A stretch of DNA of 8,438 nt, taken from Nitrospira sp. (GTDB lineage Bacteria > Nitrospirota > Nitrospiria > Nitrospirales > Nitrospiraceae). Shown here piece after piece: positions 1 to 7,120 of the stretch. The notes under the pieces were generated by a model. The model searched no databases. It saw nothing but the letters and a program-made list of their open reading frames with translations, and was not told the origin of the DNA. The stretch spans positions 1 through 8,438 of the forward strand of contig JANYBU010000138.1 in NCBI GenBank assembly GCA_025360665.1, read 5' to 3'. Made by a program: the position numbers and the translations under genes. Each line of letters begins with the position of its first letter. Within the stretch, counting starts at the first letter, position 1.

Positions 1-1010
1 CAGATGACGTTGGTGGAGCCGAGCGTCTCGACTGCGGCCAGCTTGCGCACAAGTGCTCGGCGGCGCGCCATGCGCAGCACACCCATCGAAAGTGCCACCG
101 TGACCACCGCGGGCAGGCTCTCCGGCACCGCTGCCACAGCAAGGCTGATCGAGGTCATGAACAACTCGAATGGCTTCGTGCCGCGCAGCCACCCCAGCCC
201 GAACAACAATGCGACGATGCCTAAGGCCGTCCAGACAAGGATGCGCCCGAACGCATCGAGCTTTCGCTGCAGCGGTGTGCCCTGATCTGCGTCCGCCTCT
301 TCAATCAATCCAGCGATGCGACCCAGCTCAGTCTTCATCCCCGTGGCCACGACGATGGCCTGTCCGGTGCCTGCTGCGGCGCTCGTGCCCATGAATACCA
401 TGTTCACGCGGTCGCCGAGCGGGATGTCGCTCGCTTCCAACGTTGCGGGCTCCTTCGTCACCGCCTCCGACTCACCGGTCAGCGCGGATTCGATGCACTT
501 GAGTGAGGCTGCCGTCAGGAGCCGGGCGTCGGCTGCAACCAGGTCACCGGCTTCCAGGGCGAGGATGTCACCGGCAATGATGCCCGAGGCAGGAATCGAA
601 GTGACTTTTCCGTCGCGCCGCACCTTCGCTTGCGGCGCGGTCATCTTTTTGAGCGCCGCGATGGATTGCTCCGCGTTGAACTCCTGGTAGAAGCCGATGA
701 CGGCGTTGAGGATGACGATGGCGAGGATGGCGATGGTGTCCACTACTTCGCCTAGCACGCCGGAGATGATACCGGCCGCGATGAGGATCCAGATGATGAA
801 ACTCTTGAACTGGCCGAGGAAAATCTGCAGCGGGCTGATGCGCTTGCCTTCTTTCAGCTCGTTCGGGCCGTTGGCCGCAAGGCGTTGTGCTGCTTCCGTC
901 GCCAAAAGTCCGGTCGCTGAAGAACCGAGATGTGTCAGCACCTCCTCGACAGATCGATTGTGCCAGGCTTCGCCCTTGGGATATTCGATAATGGGGAGTG
1001 GCTGAGTCAT
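1..1010 (-). CDS. P2-type cation-transporting ATPase, N-terminal part (cut by window edge)
   Basis: This is the first 336 residues of a P-type ATPase that pumps cations across the cytoplasmic membrane using ATP. Residues about 14-80 form the cation-ATPase N-terminal domain (starts AWHNRSVEEVL, then NGPNEL). Hydrophobic segments lie at about 70-86, 91-108, 257-275 and 283-307. The actuator domain carries the dephosphorylation motif TGES at 178-181. The fourth membrane helix carries PESLP at 296-300, the ion-binding motif usually written PEGLP in Ca2+/Na+-type (P2) pumps. The last full codons read TNVI and the next codon begins TG, so the phosphorylation motif CSDKTGT should start immediately outside the window. 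The ATG start overlaps the stop of the upstream small gene by 4 bases (ATGA), and no good ribosome binding site sits next to it, which suggests translational coupling. The ion cannot be decided from this half; Ca2+, Na+, H+ and Mg2+ remain possible. Confidence 0.93.
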   Translation of the reverse strand, partial: MTQPLPIIEYPKGEAWHNRSVEEVLTHLGSSATGLLATEAAQRLAANGPNELKEGKRISPLQIFLGQFKSFIIWILIAAGIISGVLGEVVDTIAILAIVILNAVIGFYQEFNAEQSIAALKKMTAPQAKVRRDGKVTSIPASGIIAGDILALEAGDLVAADARLLTAASLKCIESALTGESEAVTKEPATLEASDIPLGDRVNMVFMGTSAAAGTGQAIVVATGMKTELGRIAGLIEEADADQGTPLQRKLDAFGRILVWTALGIVALLFGLGWLRGTKPFELFMTSISLAVAAVPESLPAVVTVALSMGVLRMARRRALVRKLAAVETLGSTNVI

Positions 1011-1177
1011 GCCCGGGCCAGAGGCTCTTGGGTCCTCTTCAAGGTGCCGCCAGAGATCGGGAGCGGATTGTCGTCGAGATACATCCGACCTACGGATAGA
1101 TACTTCGCGGCTCGCCAGTAGGCGTGTATGTTTCTGAGCAGGTCTGAACTCAGCGGTTTCTTCTTGGTCTGACGCAT
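1007..1177 (-). CDS. Truncated phosphoketolase, N-terminal remnant (56 aa small ORF)
   Basis: This small ORF encodes 56 residues. Residues 19-39 (AYWRAAKYLSVG, then RMYLDDNPL) closely match, from memory of the family, the start of the phosphoketolase N-terminal domain, typically YWRAANYLSVGQIYL followed by a few residues and NPL. Weak similarity continues through LKR and PLAR (compare LKREHIKPRLLG), and then the frame stops just before the conserved GHWGT segment. Full-length phosphoketolase is about 800 residues, so all thiamine-diphosphate and catalytic regions are missing and the product cannot be an active enzyme. A clean ribosome binding site (GAGGA, 4 bases before ATG) sits upstream. 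The TGA stop overlaps the ATPase start in ATGA. Acetate kinase, the usual partner of phosphoketolase, lies 42 bases upstream. It may be a decaying pseudogene, a leader peptide coupling translation of the ATPase, or a retained small protein; the sequence alone cannot decide. Confidence 0.82.
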   Translation of the reverse strand: MRQTKKKPLSSDLLRNIHAYWRAAKYLSVGRMYLDDNPLPISGGTLKRTQEPLARA

Positions 1178-1181
1178 TATT

Positions 1182-1186
1182 TCCTC
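1182..1186 (-). promoter_or_regulatory. Ribosome binding site of the phosphoketolase remnant
   Basis: On the minus strand GAGGA is followed by four bases and ATG. It is one of the best Shine-Dalgarno matches in the window, and it serves a 56-codon remnant rather than a full gene. This is the main argument that the small ORF is translated. Confidence 0.7.
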
Positions 1187-1219
1187 GAGATACTACAGTA
1201 TGCGACTAACTTCTCCACG

Positions 1220-2449
1220 TTACCGCTTCTGCTCCTCGTCCAGCAGCTGAAGGACGGAACGTGCGATCTCGCTTTCTTCATCTGTAGGGATCACACGAAC
1301 GGTGACTCCACTTTCCTCCTTTGAAATGACTGTGGCGCCCGCTAGGTTGGGAGCCTCATCCAACGCGACGCCAAGGAATCCCAGCCCCTCACAGATGCGC
1401 GCTCTGACGACCGCCGAGTTCTCACCGATACCGCCGCTGAAGACGAGCGTGTCCAATCCGCCCAAGGCAGCGGCGAATGAGCCGATCCACTTCTTGGCCT
1501 GGTAGCAGAAGAGCGCCACGGCTTCTACCGCACGTGGATCGTGGCGTTCGCTCGCCAAGAGATCGCGCAGGTCGGAACTGGTCTCCGATACCCCGAGCAA
1601 TCCCGACTGCCGATTGACCATCGTATGGAACTGCTCCACGGTCATGCCTTCCGTTCTCGACAAATAGGACAGCAGGCCGGGGTCGAGGTCGCCTGAACGA
1701 GTGCTCATCGGCAATCCCGCCGTGGGCGTAAACCCCATGCTCGTATCGATGCCCTTGCCTCCGCGCACCGCCGCCATGCTCGCCCCATTTCCCAGATGAG
1801 CCAGAATGACACGACCCTGCGCCTCATGAGGCGCAATACGCCTGAGTTCCTCCATCAAGTAGGCATAGGAAAGGCCGTGAAACCCATAGCGCTGCACGCC
1901 GGCGGCGTCATACCGTCTGGGGATCGGCAAGAGGCGTGCGACGCGCGGCATGTCGCGATGAAAGGCGGTGTCGAAGCAGGCGACTTGCGGGAGCGTCGGA
2001 TAGCGCAGGCCCAACGTCTCGATCAGCTTGATCTCGGCAGGCAGATGTTCCGGATCATAGAGGCTCAGCCGGCGCAGCTCACCCATGACTTCCGGAGTGA
2101 GGCGCTGCGGCTCGCTATAACGATGGCCTCCATGCACCACGCGATGCCCAATGGCCACAAGGTCTGTGGTCGTGATCTTCTGTTCCAACCAGGCGATGAG
2201 CGGATCGACAGAGTCTTTGTGGTGCGCGGCTTGGATCGTCCTACGCTCGCTGGTTCCGCCAGCCACGTCCGTGAGGGTCAGCGTTCCCTCCGTAAACCCG
2301 ATTCGATCGGCCAGGCAGGACACAACACGAGTGAGAGGAGGACCAATTTGGAAGAGCGAACACTTGAGGCTCGATGATCCTCCATTGACGGTCAGGATGA
2401 AACCGCGAGAGCGATGTCCGGAATCGCGCAGGCTCACAGCACCCCTCAC
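1220..2449 (-). CDS. ackA: Acetate kinase
   Basis: Acetate kinase interconverts acetyl phosphate plus ADP and acetate plus ATP in the cytoplasm. The 409 residues show the family signatures in order: NGGSSSLK at 22-29 (usual form NAGSSSLK), GHRVVHGG at 101-108 with Arg103, HLPAEI at 135-140, CFDTAFH at 158-164 with catalytic Asp160, YGFHGLSY at 188-195 with His191, HLGNGAS at 218-224, TRSGDLDPG at 250-258 with Arg251, GGIGENS at 339-345, and PTDEE at 388-392. All the substrate-contacting residues I know of have a counterpart. The second histidine of the common HGTSH motif is Tyr here. Translation can begin at GTG 2449, overlapping the phosphorylase stop as GTGA. Family members usually start only a few residues before the first signature, so an internal start such as the GTG at codon 5 (2437), preceded by AGGGG, is possible. 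The gene follows glucan phosphorylase and precedes the phosphoketolase remnant, pointing to acetyl phosphate from a phosphoketolase route as its historical substrate. Confidence 0.96.
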   Translation of the reverse strand: MRGAVSLRDSGHRSRGFILTVNGGSSSLKCSLFQIGPPLTRVVSCLADRIGFTEGTLTLTDVAGGTSERRTIQAAHHKDSVDPLIAWLEQKITTTDLVAIGHRVVHGGHRYSEPQRLTPEVMGELRRLSLYDPEHLPAEIKLIETLGLRYPTLPQVACFDTAFHRDMPRVARLLPIPRRYDAAGVQRYGFHGLSYAYLMEELRRIAPHEAQGRVILAHLGNGASMAAVRGGKGIDTSMGFTPTAGLPMSTRSGDLDPGLLSYLSRTEGMTVEQFHTMVNRQSGLLGVSETSSDLRDLLASERHDPRAVEAVALFCYQAKKWIGSFAAALGGLDTLVFSGGIGENSAVVRARICEGLGFLGVALDEAPNLAGATVISKEESGVTVRVIPTDEESEIARSVLQLLDEEQKR

Positions 2450-4182
2450 GCCGATCCCAGACTCTGCTGCACAGGCGCTTGCCCCAATCGATAGGCATCG
2501 TGAAGGTACTGTGCGACCATGCGCTGCGTATTAAAAAACGCTCCGTTCAATGCAATCGCGTGCCGCATGACCTCGATAAAGCGATCGCGGTCCTTATAAA
2601 AACAGGGCAAGACCTTCTCTTCCAGTTTTCTGTAGAGTTCTGCTGCGTGACAGGCATCCATCCCAGATTGAGGCTCCAGGCAAGCCTCCACCCGATCGCC
2701 GATCGACCAGCCGGTCACACCTTCGAGGTGGCCCTCGATCCACCAGCCGTCGAGCACACTCAGGCTGGGTACCCCGTTCATCGCCGCCTTCATCCCGCTC
2801 GTCCCTGATGCCTCCATCGGCGGCAGCGGTGTATTGAGCCACACATCCACGCCGGCACAGAGCATCTTGGCCACCTCCATGTCGTAATTGGTCAGATAGG
2901 ACACCGCGATCACACCCTGCAGCGCATCACGCATCTCGTGGATATGTGCGATCAGGTCCTTGCCCTCGCGGTCGTGCGGATGCGCCTTGCCGGCAAAGAC
3001 GATCTGGATCGGCCCGGCCGCTCGGACAATCTGCTTGAGCCGCTCGAGATCCTGAAAGATCAGACCGGCACGTTTGTAGGCCGCAAACCGGCGGGCGAAT
3101 CCGATCGTCAAGACCTCGCGATCAAATCCCGCGTTCGACTCCCGATTCACATGCTCGACCAACGTGCGTTTCGCTTCCACATGGGCTGCCCAGATGTCCG
3201 AGGTGAGAATGCCCACGGCGTAGCGCAGCGACAGTTGGTCGCGCCGCCAGTCCGGCAGATGGGTATCGAACAGCTTCTGGAAGGACGGCGCGGTCCACGT
3301 GGCTGTGTGCACTCCGTTGGTAATGGAATGGATCGGATAGCCGGGGAACATGCTGTGCGAGACCTCCCCATGCTTCATCGCCACGCCATTTACATAGCGG
3401 GAGCCCCGCAAGGCCAGTTGCGTTAGATTCAATCGCTGCTCGATGCCGCAGCCCTTCAACCTGGCCCACCGTTGCTCTCCCAACACGCGACGAGCCAGTT
3501 CCTCGGAAAATTGATCGTGCCCTGCCGGCACGGGGGTATGGGTCGTAAACACACATTGTTCGCGAACCGTATCGATGAGATCGGCCGATACGGATTCCGG
3601 CTGGCCTTGCAACCCGAGTTGCTCTTCCACCAGGGCGAGGACGAGCAAGGCAGCATGGCCCTCATTCATATGGAACCGGAGAATGTCGCGGTATCCGAGC
3701 GATCGCAGCAGGCGAAGTCCTCCGATCCCCAGCACCACCTCCTGACAGAGGCGATAATGGTCATCGCCCCCGTAAAGCACATCGGTGAGGGTCCTGTCCC
3801 AGGGCTGGTTCTCGCTCACATCGGCGTCGAGCAGATATACCGGAACGACATGTCCGGACTCGCCGGTGACGCGATACCGCCAGGCCCTGACATGGACCGT
3901 GCGACCTTCGATGTCGACCGTGACCCGCTCGTCGATCAGTTCCGCAAAGTCATTGACCGGCCAAGCGACAGGCTCCTCGCTTTGATGGCCCTGCACATCC
4001 AGACGCTGAAAAAAATATCCACGCCGGTGCAGCAAGGACACCGCCACCATCGGAACCTCGAGATCCGCAGCCGAGCGAATCGTATCGCCCGCGAGGACAC
4101 CAAGCCCTCCCGAATAGGTCGGCATCCCGGACTCGAGGCCGATCTCCATCGAAAAGTACGCGACGAGCGGTGGTTGCACCAT
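2446..4182 (-). CDS. glgP: Alpha-glucan (glycogen) phosphorylase, short type, GT35 family
   Basis: This enzyme cleaves alpha-1,4-glucans such as glycogen with phosphate, releasing glucose 1-phosphate. From Met at 4182 it has 578 residues, shorter than the roughly 800-residue classical glycogen phosphorylases, and fits the short bacterial/archaeal group. Visible landmarks are YFSMEIGL followed by PTYSGGLGVLAGD near the N-terminus, FHMNEGH at about 170-176, THTPVPAGHD at about 214-223, RFAAYKR at about 365-371, and PMEASGTSGMKAAMNG at about 455-470. In that last motif Lys465 should bind pyridoxal phosphate, by analogy with EASGTGNMK of classical enzymes. The frame is open 21 codons further upstream, but ATG 4182 is preceded by AGGGGA at 6-base spacing, places the family motif close to the start and avoids overlap with the membrane-protein gene. 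The stop overlaps the acetate kinase start (GTGA). The N-terminal dimer and regulatory extension of muscle/E. coli-type phosphorylases is absent, so control is probably different. Confidence 0.94.
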   Translation of the reverse strand: MVQPPLVAYFSMEIGLESGMPTYSGGLGVLAGDTIRSAADLEVPMVAVSLLHRRGYFFQRLDVQGHQSEEPVAWPVNDFAELIDERVTVDIEGRTVHVRAWRYRVTGESGHVVPVYLLDADVSENQPWDRTLTDVLYGGDDHYRLCQEVVLGIGGLRLLRSLGYRDILRFHMNEGHAALLVLALVEEQLGLQGQPESVSADLIDTVREQCVFTTHTPVPAGHDQFSEELARRVLGEQRWARLKGCGIEQRLNLTQLALRGSRYVNGVAMKHGEVSHSMFPGYPIHSITNGVHTATWTAPSFQKLFDTHLPDWRRDQLSLRYAVGILTSDIWAAHVEAKRTLVEHVNRESNAGFDREVLTIGFARRFAAYKRAGLIFQDLERLKQIVRAAGPIQIVFAGKAHPHDREGKDLIAHIHEMRDALQGVIAVSYLTNYDMEVAKMLCAGVDVWLNTPLPPMEASGTSGMKAAMNGVPSLSVLDGWWIEGHLEGVTGWSIGDRVEACLEPQSGMDACHAAELYRKLEEKVLPCFYKDRDRFIEVMRHAIALNGAFFNTQRMVAQYLHDAYRLGQAPVQQSLGSA

Positions 4183-4188
4183 CAAGAG

Positions 4189-4194
4189 TCCCCT
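4189..4194 (-). promoter_or_regulatory. Ribosome binding site deciding the phosphorylase start
   Basis: AGGGGA on the minus strand lies 6 bases before ATG 4182, inside the 38-base gap after the VIT/CCC1-family gene. It favours the 578-residue form over the longer frame that would begin at 4245 inside the upstream gene. Confidence 0.7.
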
Positions 4195-4220
4195 TCGTGA
4201 CGCCCTTATTTCATTGCAGG

Positions 4221-4697
4221 CTAACTCAAATGCGAGTGAATCCAATCACCCAAGACATGGGTAATCGCAATCACGCTGACGCCAATGACGACATGCTCCG
4301 CGATCACATTCCAGGCCGGAATCTGTTGCGCCCGCGCCAGGAAATAGCTCAGCACCGCGAGCAGCGTGAGGCCCCAACCCACGCTCACCAGCATCGCCTC
4401 TTCTAGCGGCAACATGAGCACCGGCACCACGAAGGTCAACGCGATCAGGAACTTGGCCACAAAGGTGGCGATGGTCGACTCCCAGATCTCCGAGGCGTTC
4501 CCGTTGTTTTTAGACTCCTCCGCTATGTGCATCCCCAACGCATCGGAGAGCGCATCGGCCACCGCAATCGTCATAATGCCGCCGATGACCGCGAGCCGAG
4601 AATGCGTGCCCGCATTCAATCCGACCATCAGGCCGAGCGTCGTGATCACCCCCGAGGTCAATCCAAAGCTGAAACCGGTCTTGAGCGATTGCTTCAT
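4221..4697 (-). CDS. VIT1/CCC1-family membrane protein (putative Fe/Mn transporter)
   Basis: This is a small integral membrane protein of 158 residues with about five hydrophobic segments (roughly 8-28, 33-56, 75-97, 100-121 and 130-153), as in the vacuolar iron transporter VIT1/CCC1 family. The opening GFSFGLTSGVITTLGLMVGL and the segment IGGIMTIAVADALSDALGMH, followed by EES at 60-62, match what I recall of a short bacterial/archaeal branch. Characterised family members move Fe2+ or Mn2+ out of the cytosol; the substrate here is inferred only. The frame is open 16 codons further upstream, but ATG 4697 overlaps the stop of the lipoprotein gene as ATGA and places the first membrane helix at residue 8, so it is preferred. 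The large cytosolic metal-binding domain of plant VIT1 is reduced to a short linker at about 59-74. Its place between a lipid-transport operon and glycogen phosphorylase has no obvious functional explanation. Confidence 0.8.
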   Translation of the reverse strand: MKQSLKTGFSFGLTSGVITTLGLMVGLNAGTHSRLAVIGGIMTIAVADALSDALGMHIAEESKNNGNASEIWESTIATFVAKFLIALTFVVPVLMLPLEEAMLVSVGWGLTLLAVLSYFLARAQQIPAWNVIAEHVVIGVSVIAITHVLGDWIHSHLS

Positions 4698-5350
4698 CGT
4701 GAGCAGCCGCTTTCCTGACTGCCCGACACACAACCGCTGAGCCAACCGGCCACCTCCCCCAGAAGCTTATCAGCCGCCCGGTTTGCGGCAACCGCTCCGC
4801 CATACGCATCGTCGGTTGACGTCCCTTCGACCACATCGAACAGGCGGGTGCCGAGTACCAGATATTCCGGCAGCTTGATCACTTGTACGCGCAACGCAAG
4901 GCGCACCTGGCTCGGTTTCTGCAGAAAGGTCTGTATGAGTTCCAACTGATCGATTTCCACGCGATGGTCTCCGCGCACGGATGTCGGCATCGGAACGATG
5001 GCTCGCCACAAACCCGTCTGTTCCAACGCCTGAATCAATAAGGGAGTCACCATCCTGGCCGGAGGGTCCGCCCATTGATGGATCGCGTAATAGCGCACTT
5101 CATACGGCCGTTGCATATAGGCCATCCGCTGCGTATCGAACCCCGGCTGCGCCACCGGCACATTCACGACGAGAATGCCGGCTTTCGGTTTTACGTCGGG
5201 GATCGAAGCCCCTCCAGCCGACCGGTCCAGACTCAAGAAGAAGGTCTGGGTCTGCTGCTCGTCACGCGGAAGAGACAGGCAGCCGGCTAGCGCCAGCGCG
5301 ACGATCCCGATTCCCATTACTGTACCGAGCCGTACCGGCAGCATCCCCAT
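4694..5350 (-). CDS. ABC-type transport auxiliary lipoprotein (PqiC-like)
   Basis: This 218-residue protein begins with a lipoprotein signal peptide: Arg7, a hydrophobic run at about 8-20, and a lipobox LAGC at 21-24, so Cys24 should be lipidated after signal peptidase II cleavage. The mature part (FFLSLDR, QPGFDTQRMAYMQRPYEVRY, WADPPARMVTPLLIQALEQTGLW) fits the ABC_trans_aux/PqiC family (formerly DUF330). Members of that family accompany MCE proteins and are thought to sit at the outer membrane and help lipid passage across the periplasm. It starts 3 bases after the MlaD-type gene stops, with GGGAG 8 bases before the ATG, and its stop overlaps the next start. Met12 is an alternative start that would leave a rather short signal peptide. 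The C-terminus has two additional cysteines (within SGCVSGSQESGCSR). It may do the job of the missing periplasmic carrier MlaC. Confidence 0.87.
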   Translation of the reverse strand: MGMLPVRLGTVMGIGIVALALAGCLSLPRDEQQTQTFFLSLDRSAGGASIPDVKPKAGILVVNVPVAQPGFDTQRMAYMQRPYEVRYYAIHQWADPPARMVTPLLIQALEQTGLWRAIVPMPTSVRGDHRVEIDQLELIQTFLQKPSQVRLALRVQVIKLPEYLVLGTRLFDVVEGTSTDDAYGGAVAANRAADKLLGEVAGWLSGCVSGSQESGCSR

Positions 5351-5353
5351 CGG

Positions 5354-6316
5354 CTACTCTCCCGGTCCTCGTTGTTGAGACTTCTTCCCCAGCACGAGCG
5401 AACTCGGCTCCTGCTCCAGTTGACGAGCCACTCGCTGCAACGTGCCTGTGAGCTGGCGCAGCTCTGTCACCAGCGCACCGGTCTCACTCAATGTCTGCCG
5501 GGTGAACTGTTCTATATCGGGGCGGCTCTCTTGCACAGCCGACCTCACAGATCGTCCCGTGTGAGCCAATTCTTCGGTCATGGTTTGGAGCGCCGCCGCA
5601 CTCTTGTTGACTCGTTCCAATAAACCCGGCACCTGTTTATTCATGGTCTCGGTCATCTTTGCGACGTTCTGCGCCGCGTTCGAGGCGCTGACCAAGCCGC
5701 TGTCCACTCGCTCACTCTGATCCGCGACGGTGCGCGTGATATCCGATAGGTCTTTGAGAATCTGTTTGATGGTCGCGCGATTCTCTTCATCCACCACTGC
5801 CGTCGCATTCTGGCTGAGCACATTCACATTGGCGAGCAGCTTCGTCAGCCCCTGATCGGAGAGCAAGCGCGAAATGGCCATGTCGAGGCGAAAGAACAGC
5901 GAGGGTCCGGTCTTGATGACCGGATACTCCTGGCCCTGTGCACGCTCCAACGCCGGCGCCTCTCGGCTTCCCCCGTTCAGATTGACGGTGGCCAGTCCCG
6001 TCAGCCCTTGCGTTTCCAGCACCGCCACCGTATCCGTTTTGATCGGTGTGGCATGAAGAATGTCGAGAGTGAGGCGGACCTCTTCGGGATTCTCGGGATT
6101 CAACTGGATGTCCTTCACACGCCCGACCTCGACCCCCCGGTATTTCACCGTGGAGTTGTTACTCAACCCTGCCACAGACTCCTTCATATAGGCATAATAC
6201 CGGTCATAGACCCCACGGTAATCAGACTTTCCCAGCCAGAGGACGACCAGCAGAACCGCCGCCCCTAAGACCGCAACAAATGCTCCGACGATGACGTAAT
6301 TGACCTTGTTGTCCAT
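5354..6316 (-). CDS. mlaD: MlaD-family MCE-domain protein
   Basis: This is the substrate-binding MCE component of a lipid ABC transporter, anchored in the inner membrane and facing the periplasm. Of its 320 residues, about 7-28 form one membrane helix (YVIVGAFVAVLGAAVLLVVLWL). One MCE domain follows at about 38-116, with VKYRGVEVGRV at 57-67 and LETQGLTGLATVNL at about 100-113. The rest, to residue about 300, is rich in Glu, Gln, Ser and Thr, contains LLERVNKSAAALQTMTEELA and similar stretches, and looks like a long helix or coiled coil. E. coli MlaD has about 183 residues, so this belongs to the longer type with a helical tail that may extend across the periplasm. AGGGA lies 8 bases before the ATG, at the end of the ATPase gene, from which it is separated by 5 bases. 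The substrate is probably phospholipid, but the direction of transport cannot be inferred. Confidence 0.93.
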   Translation of the reverse strand: MDNKVNYVIVGAFVAVLGAAVLLVVLWLGKSDYRGVYDRYYAYMKESVAGLSNNSTVKYRGVEVGRVKDIQLNPENPEEVRLTLDILHATPIKTDTVAVLETQGLTGLATVNLNGGSREAPALERAQGQEYPVIKTGPSLFFRLDMAISRLLSDQGLTKLLANVNVLSQNATAVVDEENRATIKQILKDLSDITRTVADQSERVDSGLVSASNAAQNVAKMTETMNKQVPGLLERVNKSAAALQTMTEELAHTGRSVRSAVQESRPDIEQFTRQTLSETGALVTELRQLTGTLQRVARQLEQEPSSLVLGKKSQQRGPGE

Positions 6317-6321
6317 AGTCG

Positions 6322-7110
6322 CTATCCCTGTTGCGCTTCCGCCGCGCGGCCGCGCGGACCGTGGAAGTATTCGTGGATCACGGGATCGTCCGAGCGCGAC
6401 AATTCCTGCATGGTGCCGATCCCCAAGACCATTCCGTTACCCAGCACGGCCACACGGTCTGAAATGCGCCAGAGCGAATCGAGGTCGTGGGTCACCATCA
6501 CCACCGTGAGCCCCAGCAATGCTTTGAGCTGCAGGACCAATTCATCGAACCCGGCTGCGGTGATCGGATCCAGCCCGGCGGTCGGCTCATCCAGGAACAA
6601 CACCTCCGGGTCCATCACAATAGCCCGTGCCAGAGCCGCGCGCCGCCTCATGCCGCCGCTGAGTTCGTTCGGAAATTTCGCGGCGCTGTCCGCCGGCAAC
6701 CCGACCGAAGCGATCTTCAGAGCGACAATGTCATGAACCATCTCACGGCTCAGCTTCGTGTGCTCCTTCAGCGGCACGGCGACATTCTCCGCCAAGGTGA
6801 GAGAGCTGAACAAACCGCCCTGCTGAAACATCACGCCGAACCGTCGGTGGATTTCTTGCGGGTGTCCATCTCCCAACAATCGGCTGTCCATGCCAAAGAG
6901 CTTCGTCGACCCTGAGGTGGGCTCTAGCAGTCCGACAATCTCACGCATCAGCGTGGACTTCCCGCAGCCGTTCCCCCCGGCAATGGCAAAGACCTCGCCT
7001 CGCTGAATCGTCAAACTCACATCCCGGTGCACCACTGCCGTTCCGAAACAGGTCGAGACATGGTTGACCTCAATGATCGGAACAGTCTTTTCGTTCGCCA
7101 CGATAGCCAT
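6322..7110 (-). CDS. mlaF: MlaF-type ABC transporter ATP-binding protein
   Basis: This is the cytoplasmic ATPase that powers the MCE lipid transporter together with the permease at 7260-8387. The 262 residues contain a full nucleotide-binding domain: Walker A GGNGCGKST at 45-53 (Lys51), the Q-loop FQQGGLFSSLT at about 95-105, the signature LSGGMRRRAALARAI at 150-164, Walker B VLFLDEP at 170-176 (Glu175), the D-loop AGLDP at 178-182, and the switch histidine in VTHD (His208). The FQQGGLFSSLTLAENVAVPL pattern is characteristic of the MlaF/Ttg2A/MKL group. The start ATG is preceded by AAGGGA at 10 bases, but that sequence lies in a possible hairpin (see 7121-7141). The gene is separated from the permease by 149 bases of repeat-containing DNA and followed 5 bases later by the MlaD gene. 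Nothing in the domain appears damaged. Confidence 0.95.
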   Translation of the reverse strand: MAIVANEKTVPIIEVNHVSTCFGTAVVHRDVSLTIQRGEVFAIAGGNGCGKSTLMREIVGLLEPTSGSTKLFGMDSRLLGDGHPQEIHRRFGVMFQQGGLFSSLTLAENVAVPLKEHTKLSREMVHDIVALKIASVGLPADSAAKFPNELSGGMRRRAALARAIVMDPEVLFLDEPTAGLDPITAAGFDELVLQLKALLGLTVVMVTHDLDSLWRISDRVAVLGNGMVLGIGTMQELSRSDDPVIHEYFHGPRGRAAEAQQG

Positions 7111-7120
7111 TACCTACAGA

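Noticed and set aside
316..690. Plus-strand open frame of 124 codons
   Set aside because: It is a shadow of the P-type ATPase actuator domain on the other strand, with low-complexity Ser/Ala/Met-rich content.
1190..1201. Short palindrome ATACTACAGTAT before the phosphoketolase remnant, considered as an operator
   Set aside because: Five-base arms with a 2-base centre are too short to assign to any regulator, and no convincing promoter boxes surround it.
1796..2377. Plus-strand open frame of 193 codons
   Set aside because: It is antisense to acetate kinase, across the FDTAFH and GHRVVHGG regions. No domain or convincing ribosome binding site is seen.
3472..4200. Plus-strand open frame of 242 codons
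   Set aside because: It lies entirely antisense to the glucan phosphorylase gene, whose frame carries all family motifs. The plus-strand product has no recognisable domain and reflects GC-rich codon use.
4183..4245. Upstream 21-codon extension of the glucan phosphorylase frame
   Set aside because: It would overlap the VIT/CCC1-family gene, adds residues outside the family's usual start, and lacks the AGGGGA that precedes the Met at 4182.
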